Numbered from the stretch's first letter, positions 32,769 to 41,617 are shown. The stretch: DNA of 64,000 nucleotides from Mycolicibacterium fortuitum subsp. fortuitum (GCF_022179545.1 NZ_AP025518.1:558001-622000); one strand, 5' to 3'. Program-made: numbers and translations. Notes: generated by a model not told the origin, from the sequence alone.

Positions 32769-33713
32769 TCAGCCCGCCGCCGGGCAGCCCACAGGCGCGA
32801 AGGAATCCAGGGCCACCGATCGGTGCAGGCGCACGAGCTTCTCGTACTGCAACCGGTTGTAGGCCAGGGGCACCAGCAGGAGCCGGTCCGGCAGCGTCCG
32901 CCAGGCCAGCTGAAGCAGCCGGGTGTACACGGCGAACTCCCGGTCGTGCCGGGATTGCCAGCGGAACCCGGTCAGTTCGCGCACCCCCGGATGCATGATT
33001 CCGAACGAGCAAACCTTGATCACCCGACCAGCGATCGGTCGAACCGCCAACCAGGAAGGAGTCAGCGCCAGCCGGATGGGGCCGGGCAGCAGCAGCGTGG
33101 GCAACGGCAGCCGGGTCAGCCCGGCCGTGACGCGCGCCAGAAACTCGTTGCTCTGAAGCTGCTTTTCCACCATCTCGTCGTAGTACCGGGTTGCTTCTGC
33201 GAAGGTCTGAGGCAGTTTCGCGGACGCACCCGGCAGCTCGATGGCGCCAAAAGCCTTGAGTAGCTGGGCATATGCCGCTTCTTGCTCGGCAGTGTTCATC
33301 GTGATGCCGGTCGCCGGGGTGAACGAGTGAAGAACGACGAACATCCCACTGATGGCAATCCAGTTCCACAGTTGCGGATTCAGTGCGCTGTAGCGGACCT
33401 CGGCGAAATCGCCGTTGCCGTGCCCGCGGACGTCGCGGTGCATGGTTTGCAGGCGCTGTCCCTCGGTCTCGCGGTCCTCGGCGTCGCCCCAGATCGCCAG
33501 CAAGGCAGAGAATCCACTGCGTACCCCCCGATCGAGGAAGTTGCGCTCGAACCGGCCGCTGCGGTCGACTGCGGCGGCCACCGGGACCAACGCCACCTCG
33601 TCGAACGCCGCTGCGCCGAAGGCGCCTGAAAGGATGCTGCCCGAGTGCCTGCGGAAATCCGCCAGTACGTTCGGTCGCACTACGTCTTTGTCGGCCACGC
33701 TGCCAAGAGACAT
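32769..33713 (-). CDS. Oxygenase MpaB family protein (DUF2236)
   Basis: A 314-residue protein. The DUF2236/MpaB pattern is seen in LQTMHRDVRGHGN, which contains a conserved His, VRYSALNPQLWNWIAISGMF and YYDEMVEK. Relatives include latex-clearing protein (haem b oxygenase) and MpaB, an oxygenase of mycophenolic acid synthesis. One or two hydrophobic stretches could anchor it to the membrane. ATG 33713 coincides with the edge of an inverted repeat and lies close below a TTGACA/TAGACT promoter, so the message would have a very short leader. Likely an oxygenase of a lipid or terpenoid; substrate unknown. Confidence 0.83.
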   Translation of the reverse strand: MSLGSVADKDVVRPNVLADFRRHSGSILSGAFGAAAFDEVALVPVAAAVDRSGRFERNFLDRGVRSGFSALLAIWGDAEDRETEGQRLQTMHRDVRGHGNGDFAEVRYSALNPQLWNWIAISGMFVVLHSFTPATGITMNTAEQEAAYAQLLKAFGAIELPGASAKLPQTFAEATRYYDEMVEKQLQSNEFLARVTAGLTRLPLPTLLLPGPIRLALTPSWLAVRPIAGRVIKVCSFGIMHPGVRELTGFRWQSRHDREFAVYTRLLQLAWRTLPDRLLLVPLAYNRLQYEKLVRLHRSVALDSFAPVGCPAAG

Positions 33714-33748
33714 GGCACAAAGTCTAGTTATCTGTGCCAATGTGTCAA
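33713..33748 (-). promoter_or_regulatory. SigA-type promoter overlapped by TGGCACA inverted repeat
   Basis: On the minus strand TTGACA (33748-33743), a 16-base spacer and TAGACT form a good promoter. TGGCACA (33713-33719) and TGTGCCA (33734-33740) are an inverted repeat with 14-base spacer that covers the -10 region. Binding there by the operon's own TetR would block transcription of the MpaB-type gene. Confidence 0.6.
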
Positions 33749-33794
33749 TGGTGGTGTCCCCAGGCTGTCCGCCACGATTGGTAGCGTCACGCAC

Positions 33795-34280
33795 ATGGCC
33801 AACCGGACGCATCGATACGAGGCCGAGGTGACCTGGACCGGTAATACGGGTTCCGGGACCAGTGGCTACCGCGATTACGCACGCGACCATGACGTGACCG
33901 GTGTCGAGGCGTCCGGCAAGCCGACCATCCTGGGCAGCGCTGACCCGGCCTTCCGCGGCGACCCGCAGCGCTGGAACCCCGAGGAACTGCTCGTGGTCAG
34001 CCTGTCCCAGTGCCACATGCTGTGGTATCTGGCGCTGTGCGCCAAGGCGGGCATCACCGTGACGGCCTACAGCGACCGCCCGGACGGGGTGATGAGCGAA
34101 AACGCCGAGGGCAGTGGCGTTTTCACCGAGGTTACGTTACGGCCGCGGGTGACCATCGCCGAGCCGAGTCGGGTCGGCGATGCCACCGAGTTGCATCACG
34201 AAGCCCACCGGATGTGCTTCATCGCCAATTCGGTCAACTTTCCGGTGAGTGCCGAGCCCACGGTTACCGCTTCGGCCTAG
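33795..34280 (+). CDS. OsmC-family protein
   Basis: A 161-residue protein of the OsmC/Ohr fold. The first peroxidatic Cys is in LSQCHMLWYLALCAKAG; the second is in HRMCFIANSVNFPV. An Arg/Glu pair (RWNPEELLVVSL) precedes the first, as in OsmC proteins that reduce organic hydroperoxides. Length (about 160) and the WTGNTGSGTSGYRDY start fit the YhfA-like mycobacterial branch. The last four bases overlap the end of the convergent reductase-like gene. Likely cytosolic peroxide detoxification. Confidence 0.87.
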   Translation: MANRTHRYEAEVTWTGNTGSGTSGYRDYARDHDVTGVEASGKPTILGSADPAFRGDPQRWNPEELLVVSLSQCHMLWYLALCAKAGITVTAYSDRPDGVMSENAEGSGVFTEVTLRPRVTIAEPSRVGDATELHHEAHRMCFIANSVNFPVSAEPTVTASA

Positions 34281-35341
34281 TTCGTCGGCACTACCCCGCG
34301 CGGCAGGATCAGTGGGAGGTCGTTATAGGTGACGATGCCGGGTGCGGCGTTCACCACCGCGGGAATCGCATTGATCGGGGGAGTTGCGGTCATGATGTGC
34401 CCCAGCACCATGAACTCCTCCAGCGTGGTGGCCTCGAAGTCCGGTGGCGGCAGGAAGCCGACCTTCATCGTCACGGTGGGGCGGCCGGCCACCTCGATCA
34501 CCCAGCCATCCTGATCGATCTGCCAATCCGGTTGCAGGGCCTGGCCTTTGCGCCACCGCAGGGTGAGCTCGACGCGAGTGGCACCGCCCACGATCCCTTT
34601 CCAGCTGACGAAGACCCCGGCTACACCCCCGGCCGGGATGGTCCACGACCCGAGATCGAGATCCTCTGTGGTCTGGGCGTATTCGGCGTCGCAGCGCACC
34701 TCGTCGAATTCGATTCCGAGTGCGTCGCCGATCATCCGCACCGCCTCTCCGAAGACTCCGGTGCCGTGGGCGGTCATGGCTTGCAGGTCGGGATGGTCGA
34801 TCGGCTGCCCGAACCCGACCGGCTTCTCGGTTTCCGGGGAATCGTAGAAGGTGGTGTCGGCCGCTTCGTTGACAGTGATCTTGTCCACCCGGTCGCAGAT
34901 GCCGGCCGCCACGATCGCCAGCTGGTTGACGTAGCCCGGGCTGATGCCGGACCCGAACATGGTGGAACCGCCCTTGCGGCACGCCTCGGCGATGCGGTCC
35001 CGGCCCTCACCCTGGTTGTGCCCGGTGATGAATGAGGCGGTCGCCACGACATTGACTCCGGCGGAAAGGATCTCGACGAGTTCATCGACGTCGATCCACA
35101 TCGGGTTGTAAACCACGACATCCGGTTTGAGGGCCAGCAGTGCCTGCACGTCGTTGGTGGCGGTGACACCCAGGGGGTCGATGCCGACGAGCTCTCCGAC
35201 GTCCTTTCCGGCCTTGTCCGGTGACCACGCGTAGCAGCCGACCAGTTCCAGGGTCGGGTTGCGGGCGATGGCCGCCACCGAACTCTTGCCGACGTTTCCC
35301 GTCGTCCACTGGACAACTCGGTACGGAGAAGTTTGTGACAT
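34277..35341 (-). CDS. NAD(P)-binding protein related to dihydrodipicolinate reductase
   Basis: A 354-residue Rossmann protein. The N-terminal VVQWTTGNVGKSSVAAIARN binds the cofactor, then VGCYAWSPDKAGKDVGELVG. It resembles the mycobacterial family that includes Rv0926c, annotated by similarity to the dihydrodipicolinate reductase N-domain and to NAD(P)H-dependent amine dehydrogenases; it is longer than true DapB (about 245). ATG 35341 gives the family-like start MSQTSPYRVVQWTTG. Divergent from a tetR gene across 101 bases, which probably regulates it, though I see no strong palindrome there. Confidence 0.82.
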   Translation of the reverse strand: MSQTSPYRVVQWTTGNVGKSSVAAIARNPTLELVGCYAWSPDKAGKDVGELVGIDPLGVTATNDVQALLALKPDVVVYNPMWIDVDELVEILSAGVNVVATASFITGHNQGEGRDRIAEACRKGGSTMFGSGISPGYVNQLAIVAAGICDRVDKITVNEAADTTFYDSPETEKPVGFGQPIDHPDLQAMTAHGTGVFGEAVRMIGDALGIEFDEVRCDAEYAQTTEDLDLGSWTIPAGGVAGVFVSWKGIVGGATRVELTLRWRKGQALQPDWQIDQDGWVIEVAGRPTVTMKVGFLPPPDFEATTLEEFMVLGHIMTATPPINAIPAVVNAAPGIVTYNDLPLILPRGVVPTN

Positions 35342-35442
35342 CGCAGCGGCTCCCTTGCTCGGTTTCGGGCAGTTTTCCACGACCGTGAGAAAAAAGGAAG
35401 AGTGGTGCGGAGCCGGCGGCGGGAGCATCTAGAATTTGCGGT

Positions 35443-36111
35443 GTGACCACCGGAAACGCGCCGCGCAAGGGCCGCGGCCGTCCGCCGCGCATCGATCAGC
35501 AGCAGATCATCGCCGCGGCGCGCGCCATGCCGCCCGGCGAGCTGACGATGCAGGCGGTGGCTGATGCGCTCGGAGTGGACCGCACGACGCTGCACTATTA
35601 CGTCGGCGATCGAGATGGCTTGCTCGAGTTGGTGGTGGCCGATCTTTTCGAGACCGAACTGCGCTCGATCAGGCTGCCTGAGGGCGCGAGCTGGCAGGAG
35701 ATCCTGCGGGCTTACGGCAGTGCGATCCGCCAGGGGGTGCTGAAACTCGGCGTGACCGCGACCAGTTTCCGTTTGAGTGGTACCGGCGGAGCGGCCAGCC
35801 TCGCGTTGGCCGAGCAGGTCCTGCGCGCCTTGACCACCGCGGGATTCGGTACCGACGACGCGGGGCGGGCCCTCACCTTGGTGTCAGGACTTGCGATGTC
35901 AGCCGCGCATGATGTGCTGGGGTCGGCCGGTTCTCGGCTGCGCCATCAGACGCCCGAAGTGGTTCGCGCGTTGAAAGAGCTTCCTTCGAGCGACTTTCCG
36001 CTGCTCAGCGGAGTGGTGGCCGAGCGGGCCGCCGTGACGACCGCGACCGATGATTTCGACTTCAACCTCGACATCGTGGTTGCCGGCCTCGAGCGGTACC
36101 TGGCCGAGTAG
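35443..36111 (+). CDS. TetR-family transcriptional regulator
   Basis: A 222-residue regulator. A basic arm (APRKGRGRPPRIDQQQI) leads to the HTH MQAVADALGVDRTTLHYYVG and a helical ligand domain like TetR_C_1 members (LTLVSGLAMSAAHDVLGSAG). GTG start, divergent from the dihydrodipicolinate-reductase-like gene and 113 bases upstream of the first mmpS. It most likely controls the divergent gene; control of mmpS-mmpL is also possible. Confidence 0.87.
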   Translation: MTTGNAPRKGRGRPPRIDQQQIIAAARAMPPGELTMQAVADALGVDRTTLHYYVGDRDGLLELVVADLFETELRSIRLPEGASWQEILRAYGSAIRQGVLKLGVTATSFRLSGTGGAASLALAEQVLRALTTAGFGTDDAGRALTLVSGLAMSAAHDVLGSAGSRLRHQTPEVVRALKELPSSDFPLLSGVVAERAAVTTATDDFDFNLDIVVAGLERYLAE

Positions 36112-36139
36112 GGACCGGCTCGTCGAGCCGGCCTGGCTC

Positions 36140-36152
36140 GAGTACAGTACTC
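36140..36152. promoter_or_regulatory. Palindrome GAGTAC-A-GTACTC upstream of mmpS
   Basis: A perfect 13-bp odd palindrome, 73 bases before the first mmpS GTG. It is a candidate operator for the TetR encoded at the end of the mmpS-mmpL operon (39559) or for the one just upstream. Confidence 0.5.
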
Positions 36153-36224
36153 AGCATCCTCTTAGGCGGAACTGGAGTTCCGTCTGGGTCAAAATGGTGA
36201 ACAGCAGGTCGGGGAGGCGCAACT

Positions 36225-36653
36225 GTGTTCGGGTTGCTCAAGAAAGCGTGGATACCGCTGACTTTGGTGGTGGTCGTCGCTCTGGGCGCGTACGCGATCT
36301 TGCGGATTCGTGATTCCAACCATCACGAGCCGAGGGCAGCAGATGGGTCCGGTATCACCGCGAACTTCAATCCGAAGCACATCACGTATGAGGTCAGCGG
36401 TTCCGGTGGAACTGCGAATCTGAACTATCTCGACGAGAACGGTCAGCCCCACCTCATCGAAAACACGCCGCTGCCTTGGTCATTCACGATCGTGACGACG
36501 CTGCCCTCGATGTCGGCCAACATCATGGCCCAGGGCGACCGCGACGTGAGCGATCTGCGGTGCCGGGTGACGGTCGACGGCGAGGTCCGTGACGACCGGG
36601 CCAGTACCGACACCGTCAAACCGTTCATCTACTGCTTGGTGAAATCCGTATGA
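36225..36653 (+). CDS. MmpS-family membrane protein (module 1)
   Basis: A 142-residue accessory protein of an RND-type lipid exporter. One N-terminal membrane helix (WIPLTLVVVVALGAYAILRI) anchors a periplasmic beta domain with ITYEVSGSGGTANLNYLDEN, LPWSFTIVTTLPSMSANIMA and the paired cysteines in LRCRVTV and YCLVKSV. Length and layout are standard for MmpS. GTG start preceded by GGGGAGGCGCAA. Its stop overlaps the MmpL start (ATGA), so the two are co-translated and probably act as one complex, as MmpS4/L4 and MmpS5/L5 do for siderophore or drug export. Confidence 0.92.
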   Translation: MFGLLKKAWIPLTLVVVVALGAYAILRIRDSNHHEPRAADGSGITANFNPKHITYEVSGSGGTANLNYLDENGQPHLIENTPLPWSFTIVTTLPSMSANIMAQGDRDVSDLRCRVTVDGEVRDDRASTDTVKPFIYCLVKSV

Positions 36654-39556
36654 GCACCGCGAAGGGGAGCGAGCGAATGGGCACCGCACACTCGAAGCCG
36701 CACCGCCCGTTCCTGGGCCACATGGTCCGGATCTTCTCGCTGCCGATCATCGTCTTCTGGGTGCTCGTGGTGGTGGCGCTGGGCACCCTTGTGCCCTCCC
36801 TCGACGCCGTCGCCGAAATGCGGCAGGTGCCGTTGAGCCCGACGAATTCGCCGTCGTATCAAGGCATGTTGAACATCGGCAAGGTGTTTCAGCAGTACGA
36901 CTCGGACTCCTCGGCGATGGTCGTGCTGGAGGGCGAGGACAAGCTCGGCGACGAGGCGCACAAGTACTACGACCAGATCGTCGACAAGCTCGAAGCCGAT
37001 CACGAGCATGTGCAGAACATCCAGGATTTCTGGAGTGATCCGCTGACCGCTGCGGGTTCGCAGAGCGTGGACGGCAAGTCGGCATACGTGCAGATCTTCC
37101 TCAACGGTTCCCAGGGCACCAGCGCCAGCCACGAGTCGGTGGCCGCGGTGCGCGACATCGTCGCCTCGGTACCCGCACCGCCCGGAATCAAAGCTCACGT
37201 CGCGGGCAATACCGTGCTCAACGCGGACACCCAGGTTGCCGGACATCAGAGCATGGGCACCATGGAGTTGGTGTCGGTCGGCGTCATCATCGTGATGCTG
37301 CTGTTCATCTACCGATCCATCGTGACGATGTTGGTGTCGATGGTCATCATCGGCCTGGAACTGTTTGCCGCTCAATTGGTCACGGCGGCCGCGGGATATG
37401 TGAACATCATCGGGCTGACCCCGTATGCGGTCAGCATGGTCACCATGCTGTCACTGGCGGCGGGTACCGACTACGTGATCTTCCTGCTGGGCCGGTACCA
37501 CGAGGAACGATCGAAAGGCCTGGAGAAAGACGACGCGTTCTACGTCGCCTATCACGGTGTCTCCCATGTGATCCTGGGCTCGGGGTTGACCATCGCCGGC
37601 GCGTGCATGTGTTTGACCATGACGACGCTGCCCTACTTCCAGACCATGGGTCTGCCGTGTGCCATCGCCATCCTGGTGATCATCGCCGCGGCGCTGACGC
37701 TGGCGCCGGCTGTGCTGACGGTCGCGTCGAAGTTCGGTCTGCTGGACCCCAAGCGGGAGCTGTCCACCAAGGGCTGGCGCAAGGTCGGCACATCAGTCGT
37801 GCGCTGGCCGATCCCGATCATCTTCGTCACCAGCCTGATTGCCGTCATCGGTTTCGTCAGCCTGCTGACCTATGTGCCGCAGTACAACGACCAGAAGTTC
37901 ACCCCCGCCGACATGCCGGCCAACCTGGCCATGGGTGTGGCCGACCGGCACTTCTCCCAGGCCCGGATGAACCCCGAACTGTTGATGCTGGAAGCCGACC
38001 ACGATCTGCGCAACCCGGCTGACATGCTGGTGATCGACCGGGTCGCCAAAGGCGTGGTCCACATGCGCGGCATCGAACGGGTGCAGACCATCACCCGCCC
38101 GTTGGGTTCGCCCATCGAGCACAGCTCGATTCCTTTCCTGCTCGGTGCGCAGAACGCCGGAACCCTGCAGGGGGCGAAGTTCAACAACGACAACTCGGCC
38201 CAAATGCTCGAACAGGCCGATGAGATGAGCCAGACCGTGGCGAGCATGGAACGCATGTACACCCTGATGTCGGAGCTGACCGACACCACACACAGCATGG
38301 TGGGTCGGACGCACGAGATGGTGGAAGCCACCCAGGAGATGCGCGACCATCTGGCCGACTTCGACGATTTCTTCCGGCCGCTGCGCAACTACCTGTACTG
38401 GGAGCCGCACTGCTTCGACATCCCGGTGTGTCAGTCGATGCGTTCGATCTTCGACACCTTGGATGGCATTGACAAGCTCACTGATGAAATGCAAGGTCTC
38501 ACAATCGATATGGACCGCATGGACCAGCTGATGCCGCAGATGCTGCCGGTGCTCAGGTCGACCATCGACTCGATGAGCCGGATGCGCGATTTCATGATCG
38601 CCACCCACAGCACCATGGCTGGTACCCAGGCACAACAGCAGGAGCTGGCCAAGGGGGCCACCGAGATCGGTCTGTACTTCGATCAGGCCAAGAACGACGA
38701 CTTCTTCTACCTACCGCCGGATGTGTTCCAGAATCCAGACTTCGAACGCGGGTTGAAGATGTTCGTCTCACCGGACGGCCATGCGGTTCGCTACATCATC
38801 ACCCACCAGGGTGATCCGGCCTCGGTCGAGGGCATCGCACATGTTCGCGACCTCAAGGGCGTTGTGGCCGATGCGGTCAAGGGCACGCCGCTGGCCAACG
38901 CCAAGGTGTCGCTGGCAGGTACCGCGTCGATGTACGCCGACATGCAGGACGGAGTCAAGACGGACCTGATGATCGCGATCATCGCGTCGATGATCCTGAT
39001 CTTCTCGATCATGTTGATCATCACCCGAAGCGTGGTGGCCGCCTTGGTGATCGTCGGCACGGTCGCTGCATCTCTGGGCACCGCCTGTGGTCTGTCGGTG
39101 CTGCTGTGGCAGGACATTCTCGGACTCGGCGTGCAGTGGATCGTGATCCCGCTGTCCATGGTGATCCTGCTGGCGGTGGGTTCGGACTACAACTTGCTGG
39201 TGGTCTCGCGCTTGCGCGAGGAGATCCATGCCGGGCTCAACACCGGCATCATCCGCGCAGTGGGTGCCACCGGGCGGGTGGTCACCGCAGCCGGTCTGGT
39301 GTTCGCCTTCACCATGGCGTCGATGATCGTCAGCGACCTGAGGGTGATCGGCCAGCTGGGTACCACGATCGGCATCGGCCTGATCGTCGACACGTTGATT
39401 GTCCGCTCCTTCATGACTCCGTCGATCGCCGCGGCGCTGGGCCGCTGGTTCTGGTGGCCGCTCAACACCTTTGAGATCACCAGGCAGGGACGCCTCGACC
39501 GCGAGCGCAAGAAGCTCGACGAGAGCACCGCGCCGATTCCGACGACGACGGCCTGA
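36650..39556 (+). CDS. MmpL-family RND transporter (module 1)
   Basis: A 968-residue inner-membrane exporter of the MmpL4/MmpL5 branch. After the first helix (IFSLPIIVFWVLVVVALGTL) comes the D1 porter loop. Helices 2-6 contain the proton-relay AAGTDYVIFLLGRYHEER. The long D2 loop includes coiled coil and the WEPHCFDIPVCQSMRS cysteine pair. The second bundle has the other relay, AVGSDYNLLVVSRLREEI. The Asp-Tyr pairs are intact. It is coupled to MmpS by ATGA and followed 2 bases later by a tetR gene. Cargo is unknown: siderophore, glycopeptidolipid-like lipid or drug are all possible. Confidence 0.93.
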   Translation: MSTAKGSERMGTAHSKPHRPFLGHMVRIFSLPIIVFWVLVVVALGTLVPSLDAVAEMRQVPLSPTNSPSYQGMLNIGKVFQQYDSDSSAMVVLEGEDKLGDEAHKYYDQIVDKLEADHEHVQNIQDFWSDPLTAAGSQSVDGKSAYVQIFLNGSQGTSASHESVAAVRDIVASVPAPPGIKAHVAGNTVLNADTQVAGHQSMGTMELVSVGVIIVMLLFIYRSIVTMLVSMVIIGLELFAAQLVTAAAGYVNIIGLTPYAVSMVTMLSLAAGTDYVIFLLGRYHEERSKGLEKDDAFYVAYHGVSHVILGSGLTIAGACMCLTMTTLPYFQTMGLPCAIAILVIIAAALTLAPAVLTVASKFGLLDPKRELSTKGWRKVGTSVVRWPIPIIFVTSLIAVIGFVSLLTYVPQYNDQKFTPADMPANLAMGVADRHFSQARMNPELLMLEADHDLRNPADMLVIDRVAKGVVHMRGIERVQTITRPLGSPIEHSSIPFLLGAQNAGTLQGAKFNNDNSAQMLEQADEMSQTVASMERMYTLMSELTDTTHSMVGRTHEMVEATQEMRDHLADFDDFFRPLRNYLYWEPHCFDIPVCQSMRSIFDTLDGIDKLTDEMQGLTIDMDRMDQLMPQMLPVLRSTIDSMSRMRDFMIATHSTMAGTQAQQQELAKGATEIGLYFDQAKNDDFFYLPPDVFQNPDFERGLKMFVSPDGHAVRYIITHQGDPASVEGIAHVRDLKGVVADAVKGTPLANAKVSLAGTASMYADMQDGVKTDLMIAIIASMILIFSIMLIITRSVVAALVIVGTVAASLGTACGLSVLLWQDILGLGVQWIVIPLSMVILLAVGSDYNLLVVSRLREEIHAGLNTGIIRAVGATGRVVTAAGLVFAFTMASMIVSDLRVIGQLGTTIGIGLIVDTLIVRSFMTPSIAAALGRWFWWPLNTFEITRQGRLDRERKKLDESTAPIPTTTA

Positions 39557-39558
39557 TC

Positions 39559-40194
39559 ATGATGACGGGTCGTGACAATCCACCCGACGCGCAGTCGAAG
39601 CTGCGCCGGCGCACCGACGGTCGCCTCGACCGGACGCGTGACCCGGCCATCCTCAACGCAGCGCTGGCGGCACTGGCAGAGAACGGCTACGTCAACACCA
39701 ACATGAACGACATCGCCGCCCGCGCCGGTGTCGGGAAGGCGGCGATCTACCGCCGCTGGTCATCGAAGGCCGCCCTGATCACCGACGCACTGGTGTACTG
39801 GCGGCCCGACCTGCTCGACGACGATGCGCCCGATACCGGCAGTCTGGAAGGCGATTTCGACGAACTCGTCCGCCGTGCGGTGCGCAACGACGAGGAGCAC
39901 TTCTCCTATGATCTGGTGCTGCGCGCCGCGGTCGAGGCCACCCACGATCCGCATCTCGCGTCGGCCCTCGACGATCTGATGCTGCTCAAAGGCAGGCGCG
40001 TGGTGACGGCGATCTTGCAGCAAGCCGTGGCTCGGGGTGAGCTGCCAGCCGACCGGGATTGGTCTCTGGTCGCCGACGTGATGACCGGGATGAGTCTGAT
40101 GCGGGTGATCAGTGGGCAGCAGATCGACGCGAAGTTCATCCGCGACGTCATCGACACGTTGATCCTGCCTGCGGTGCGTGCATCGGACCGATGA
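39559..40194 (+). CDS. TetR-family regulator of the MmpS-MmpL operon
   Basis: A 211-residue regulator. The HTH reads LNAALAALAENGYVNTNMND then IAARAGVGKAAIYRRWSSKA; the C-terminal domain resembles TetR_C_11 (DDLMLLKGRRVVTAILQQAV). It starts 2 bases after the mmpL stop, so it is part of that operon and probably represses it, most simply through the palindrome at 36140-36152. Confidence 0.88.
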   Translation: MMTGRDNPPDAQSKLRRRTDGRLDRTRDPAILNAALAALAENGYVNTNMNDIAARAGVGKAAIYRRWSSKAALITDALVYWRPDLLDDDAPDTGSLEGDFDELVRRAVRNDEEHFSYDLVLRAAVEATHDPHLASALDDLMLLKGRRVVTAILQQAVARGELPADRDWSLVADVMTGMSLMRVISGQQIDAKFIRDVIDTLILPAVRASDR

Positions 40195-40201
40195 TGCGGG
40201 T

Positions 40202-40258
40202 TCAGCGCCGGAAGGCCCGTCGGTAGGCGCTCGGCGTCGTGGCGCTGGTCGAACACCG
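40202..40258 (-). pseudogene. Possible C-terminal remnant of an AraC-family regulator
   Basis: Read leftward, 18 codons RCSTSATTPSAYRRAFRR then a stop. TPSAYRRAFR is the usual end of the AraC HTH domain. A stop lies directly upstream in the same frame and no HTH can be followed further. It sits in the 470-base gap 40195-40664, which otherwise shows no coding frame I can support. Confidence 0.3.
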
Positions 40259-40664
40259 TTACCGCACATAGTTTTTCGGGAAGGCGCTCGGCGACATAGA
40301 TGGGGTGACGGTGGCCGATGAGCTGGCTTAGGTCGCCCGCTTGTTGCAGCGATCTGAAGCTTGAACATCCGACCCGTGGCCGGTGCTTCGCGGATGCCGG
40401 CGGATTCGTCTCGGCGGCGCCGGGACCGATGTCTTCGGATTACGAATGTCCGTATCCGGTACCGGCTCGGACGACCCATGGTTTGACGACGCAGTAGGGC
40501 GCCCGCAGCCCGGCCGGTGTAGATTCGAGGGTAGACCGGAAACATCAGCAGGTCAGCCGCCACGTTTCATCGTCGGCGCCTTCGATGTCGGCGGTCAGCC
40601 GGTGATCAACCGTCGCTTGCTTTCCACTACGTGTGCGGTAGTCGCACCACTCAAGGACAGTCTT

Positions 40665-40811
40665 ATGGAATCGTCCGAACTGTTTTCCCACACCGAGCGG
40701 CAGGATCCGGTACCGGTGACGCCGAACCTCACCGAACCGGCCGCGGAGCTGATCTTTTCGGATCGGGCGACGGCTGAGCCCAGGCGTCGATCAGGTCCGC
40801 AGTCGTCGTGA
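40665..40811 (+). CDS. 48-residue small protein coupled to DUF5994 gene
   Basis: An acidic small ORF starting MESSELFSHTERQDPVPVTP and ending AEPRRRSGPQSS. AAGGA lies seven bases before its ATG, and its TGA overlaps the GTG of the next gene (GTGA), which argues for translational coupling. No domain or membrane segment seen. A longer frame opens at 40383, but the extra part has no coding look. Confidence 0.5.
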   Translation: MESSELFSHTERQDPVPVTPNLTEPAAELIFSDRATAEPRRRSGPQSS

Positions 40812-41308
40812 ACGGCCTCAACGGGACCAGGCGGCTGGCCAGCCCGGTTCGGCTCACCCTTGCCGCACGATTGGGCGCTGATATCGACGGGGCATGGTGG
40901 CCGCACACCGGGTCGGTGGCAAACGAGCTGCCCGAACTGGTCGGAGTCCTGCATCGATCACTCGGGGAAGTTGTTGATATTCGTGTCAATTGGTCAGCCT
41001 CCGAGGGGCAGCTCGACCTTGATTCGATCGTGACCGGTACTCGGAGCCCGACCGGGATAAAGCTGAGCCGGCCTCGTTTGATGATGGTGGCGGGCCGGGA
41101 CGCGAACGTGAAACTCCTTGTCGTCCCGTGCAAGACGTCCGTCGCTCTCGGTGGGTTGGTGATGCGCTGTGCCGCGGCGATGCCTGTTGAGGAAACGGTG
41201 CGGCGCTCTCCCGCTTTCGACACCGCAGACCGGGTGTTGCGTATCGCTCAGCTCGAATCCGCAAGATGGTTACGGCGCGAGCAGGACGTGCCCGAAGCAC
41301 TCCGGTGA
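40808..41308 (+). CDS. DUF5994 family protein
   Basis: A 166-residue protein. VRLTLAARLGADIDGAWWPH then TGSVANELPELVGVL is the hallmark of the actinobacterial DUF5994 family, often present in several copies in mycobacteria. RDANVKLLVVPCKTSVALGG follows. No known activity. GTG start overlapping the 48-residue ORF. It converges with the cold-shock gene across a strong hairpin. Confidence 0.78.
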   Translation: MNGLNGTRRLASPVRLTLAARLGADIDGAWWPHTGSVANELPELVGVLHRSLGEVVDIRVNWSASEGQLDLDSIVTGTRSPTGIKLSRPRLMMVAGRDANVKLLVVPCKTSVALGGLVMRCAAAMPVEETVRRSPAFDTADRVLRIAQLESARWLRREQDVPEALR

Positions 41309-41315
41309 AACCAAA

Positions 41316-41348
41316 TGGGCCGGGGCGGAATTCATCCGCTCCGGCCCA
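41316..41348. terminator. Bidirectional hairpin terminator between DUF5994 and cold-shock genes
   Basis: GGGCCGGGGCGG (41317-41328) pairs with CCGCTCCGGCCC (41336-41347) around a 7-base loop, one G-T pair, and a further T-A pair closes the base. It lies 8 bases after the DUF5994 stop and 20 bases beyond the convergent cold-shock stop. No T run, as is common for mycobacterial terminators. Confidence 0.75.
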
Positions 41349-41367
41349 CCATCAGGTCTTGGGAAGA

Positions 41368-41571
41368 CTAGATCGCAGTTACTCCGACTGCCTGGGGGCC
41401 CTTGGCTCCCTGGGTGATCTCGAACTCGACACGCTGATTCTCGTCCAGCGACCGGAATCCACCACCGGTGATCTCGGAGTAGTGGACGAAGACGTCCGGG
41501 GCGCCGCCGTCAGGGGCGATGAAGCCGAAGCCCTTTTCGCCGTTGAACCATTTCACAGTTCCCTGTGTCAT
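41368..41571 (-). CDS. cspA: Cold-shock protein
   Basis: A 67-residue single-stranded nucleic-acid-binding OB-fold protein. RNP1 is KGFGFIAP and RNP2 is DVFVHYSEI; the start [17 protein letters not shown] is near-universal for actinobacterial CspA. GAGAAG precedes the ATG. It acts as an RNA chaperone. About 130 bases upstream lies the IS30 element, so the leader and promoter are confined to 41572-41699, which includes a GGACGT/ACGTCC inverted repeat. Confidence 0.95.
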   Translation of the reverse strand: MTQGTVKWFNGEKGFGFIAPDGGAPDVFVHYSEITGGGFRSLDENQRVEFEITQGAKGPQAVGVTAI

Positions 41572-41598
41572 ATTTTTACTTCTCTCATTGGTGAAACA

Positions 41599-41617
41599 GG
41601 ACGTACCAAAAACGTCC
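41599..41617 (-). promoter_or_regulatory. Inverted repeat GGACGT-N7-ACGTCC in the cspA leader/promoter region
   Basis: Six-base arms around ACCAAAA, 28-46 bases above the cspA start. It could be a leader hairpin for cold-dependent translation or a binding site; both are inferred. Confidence 0.35.
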
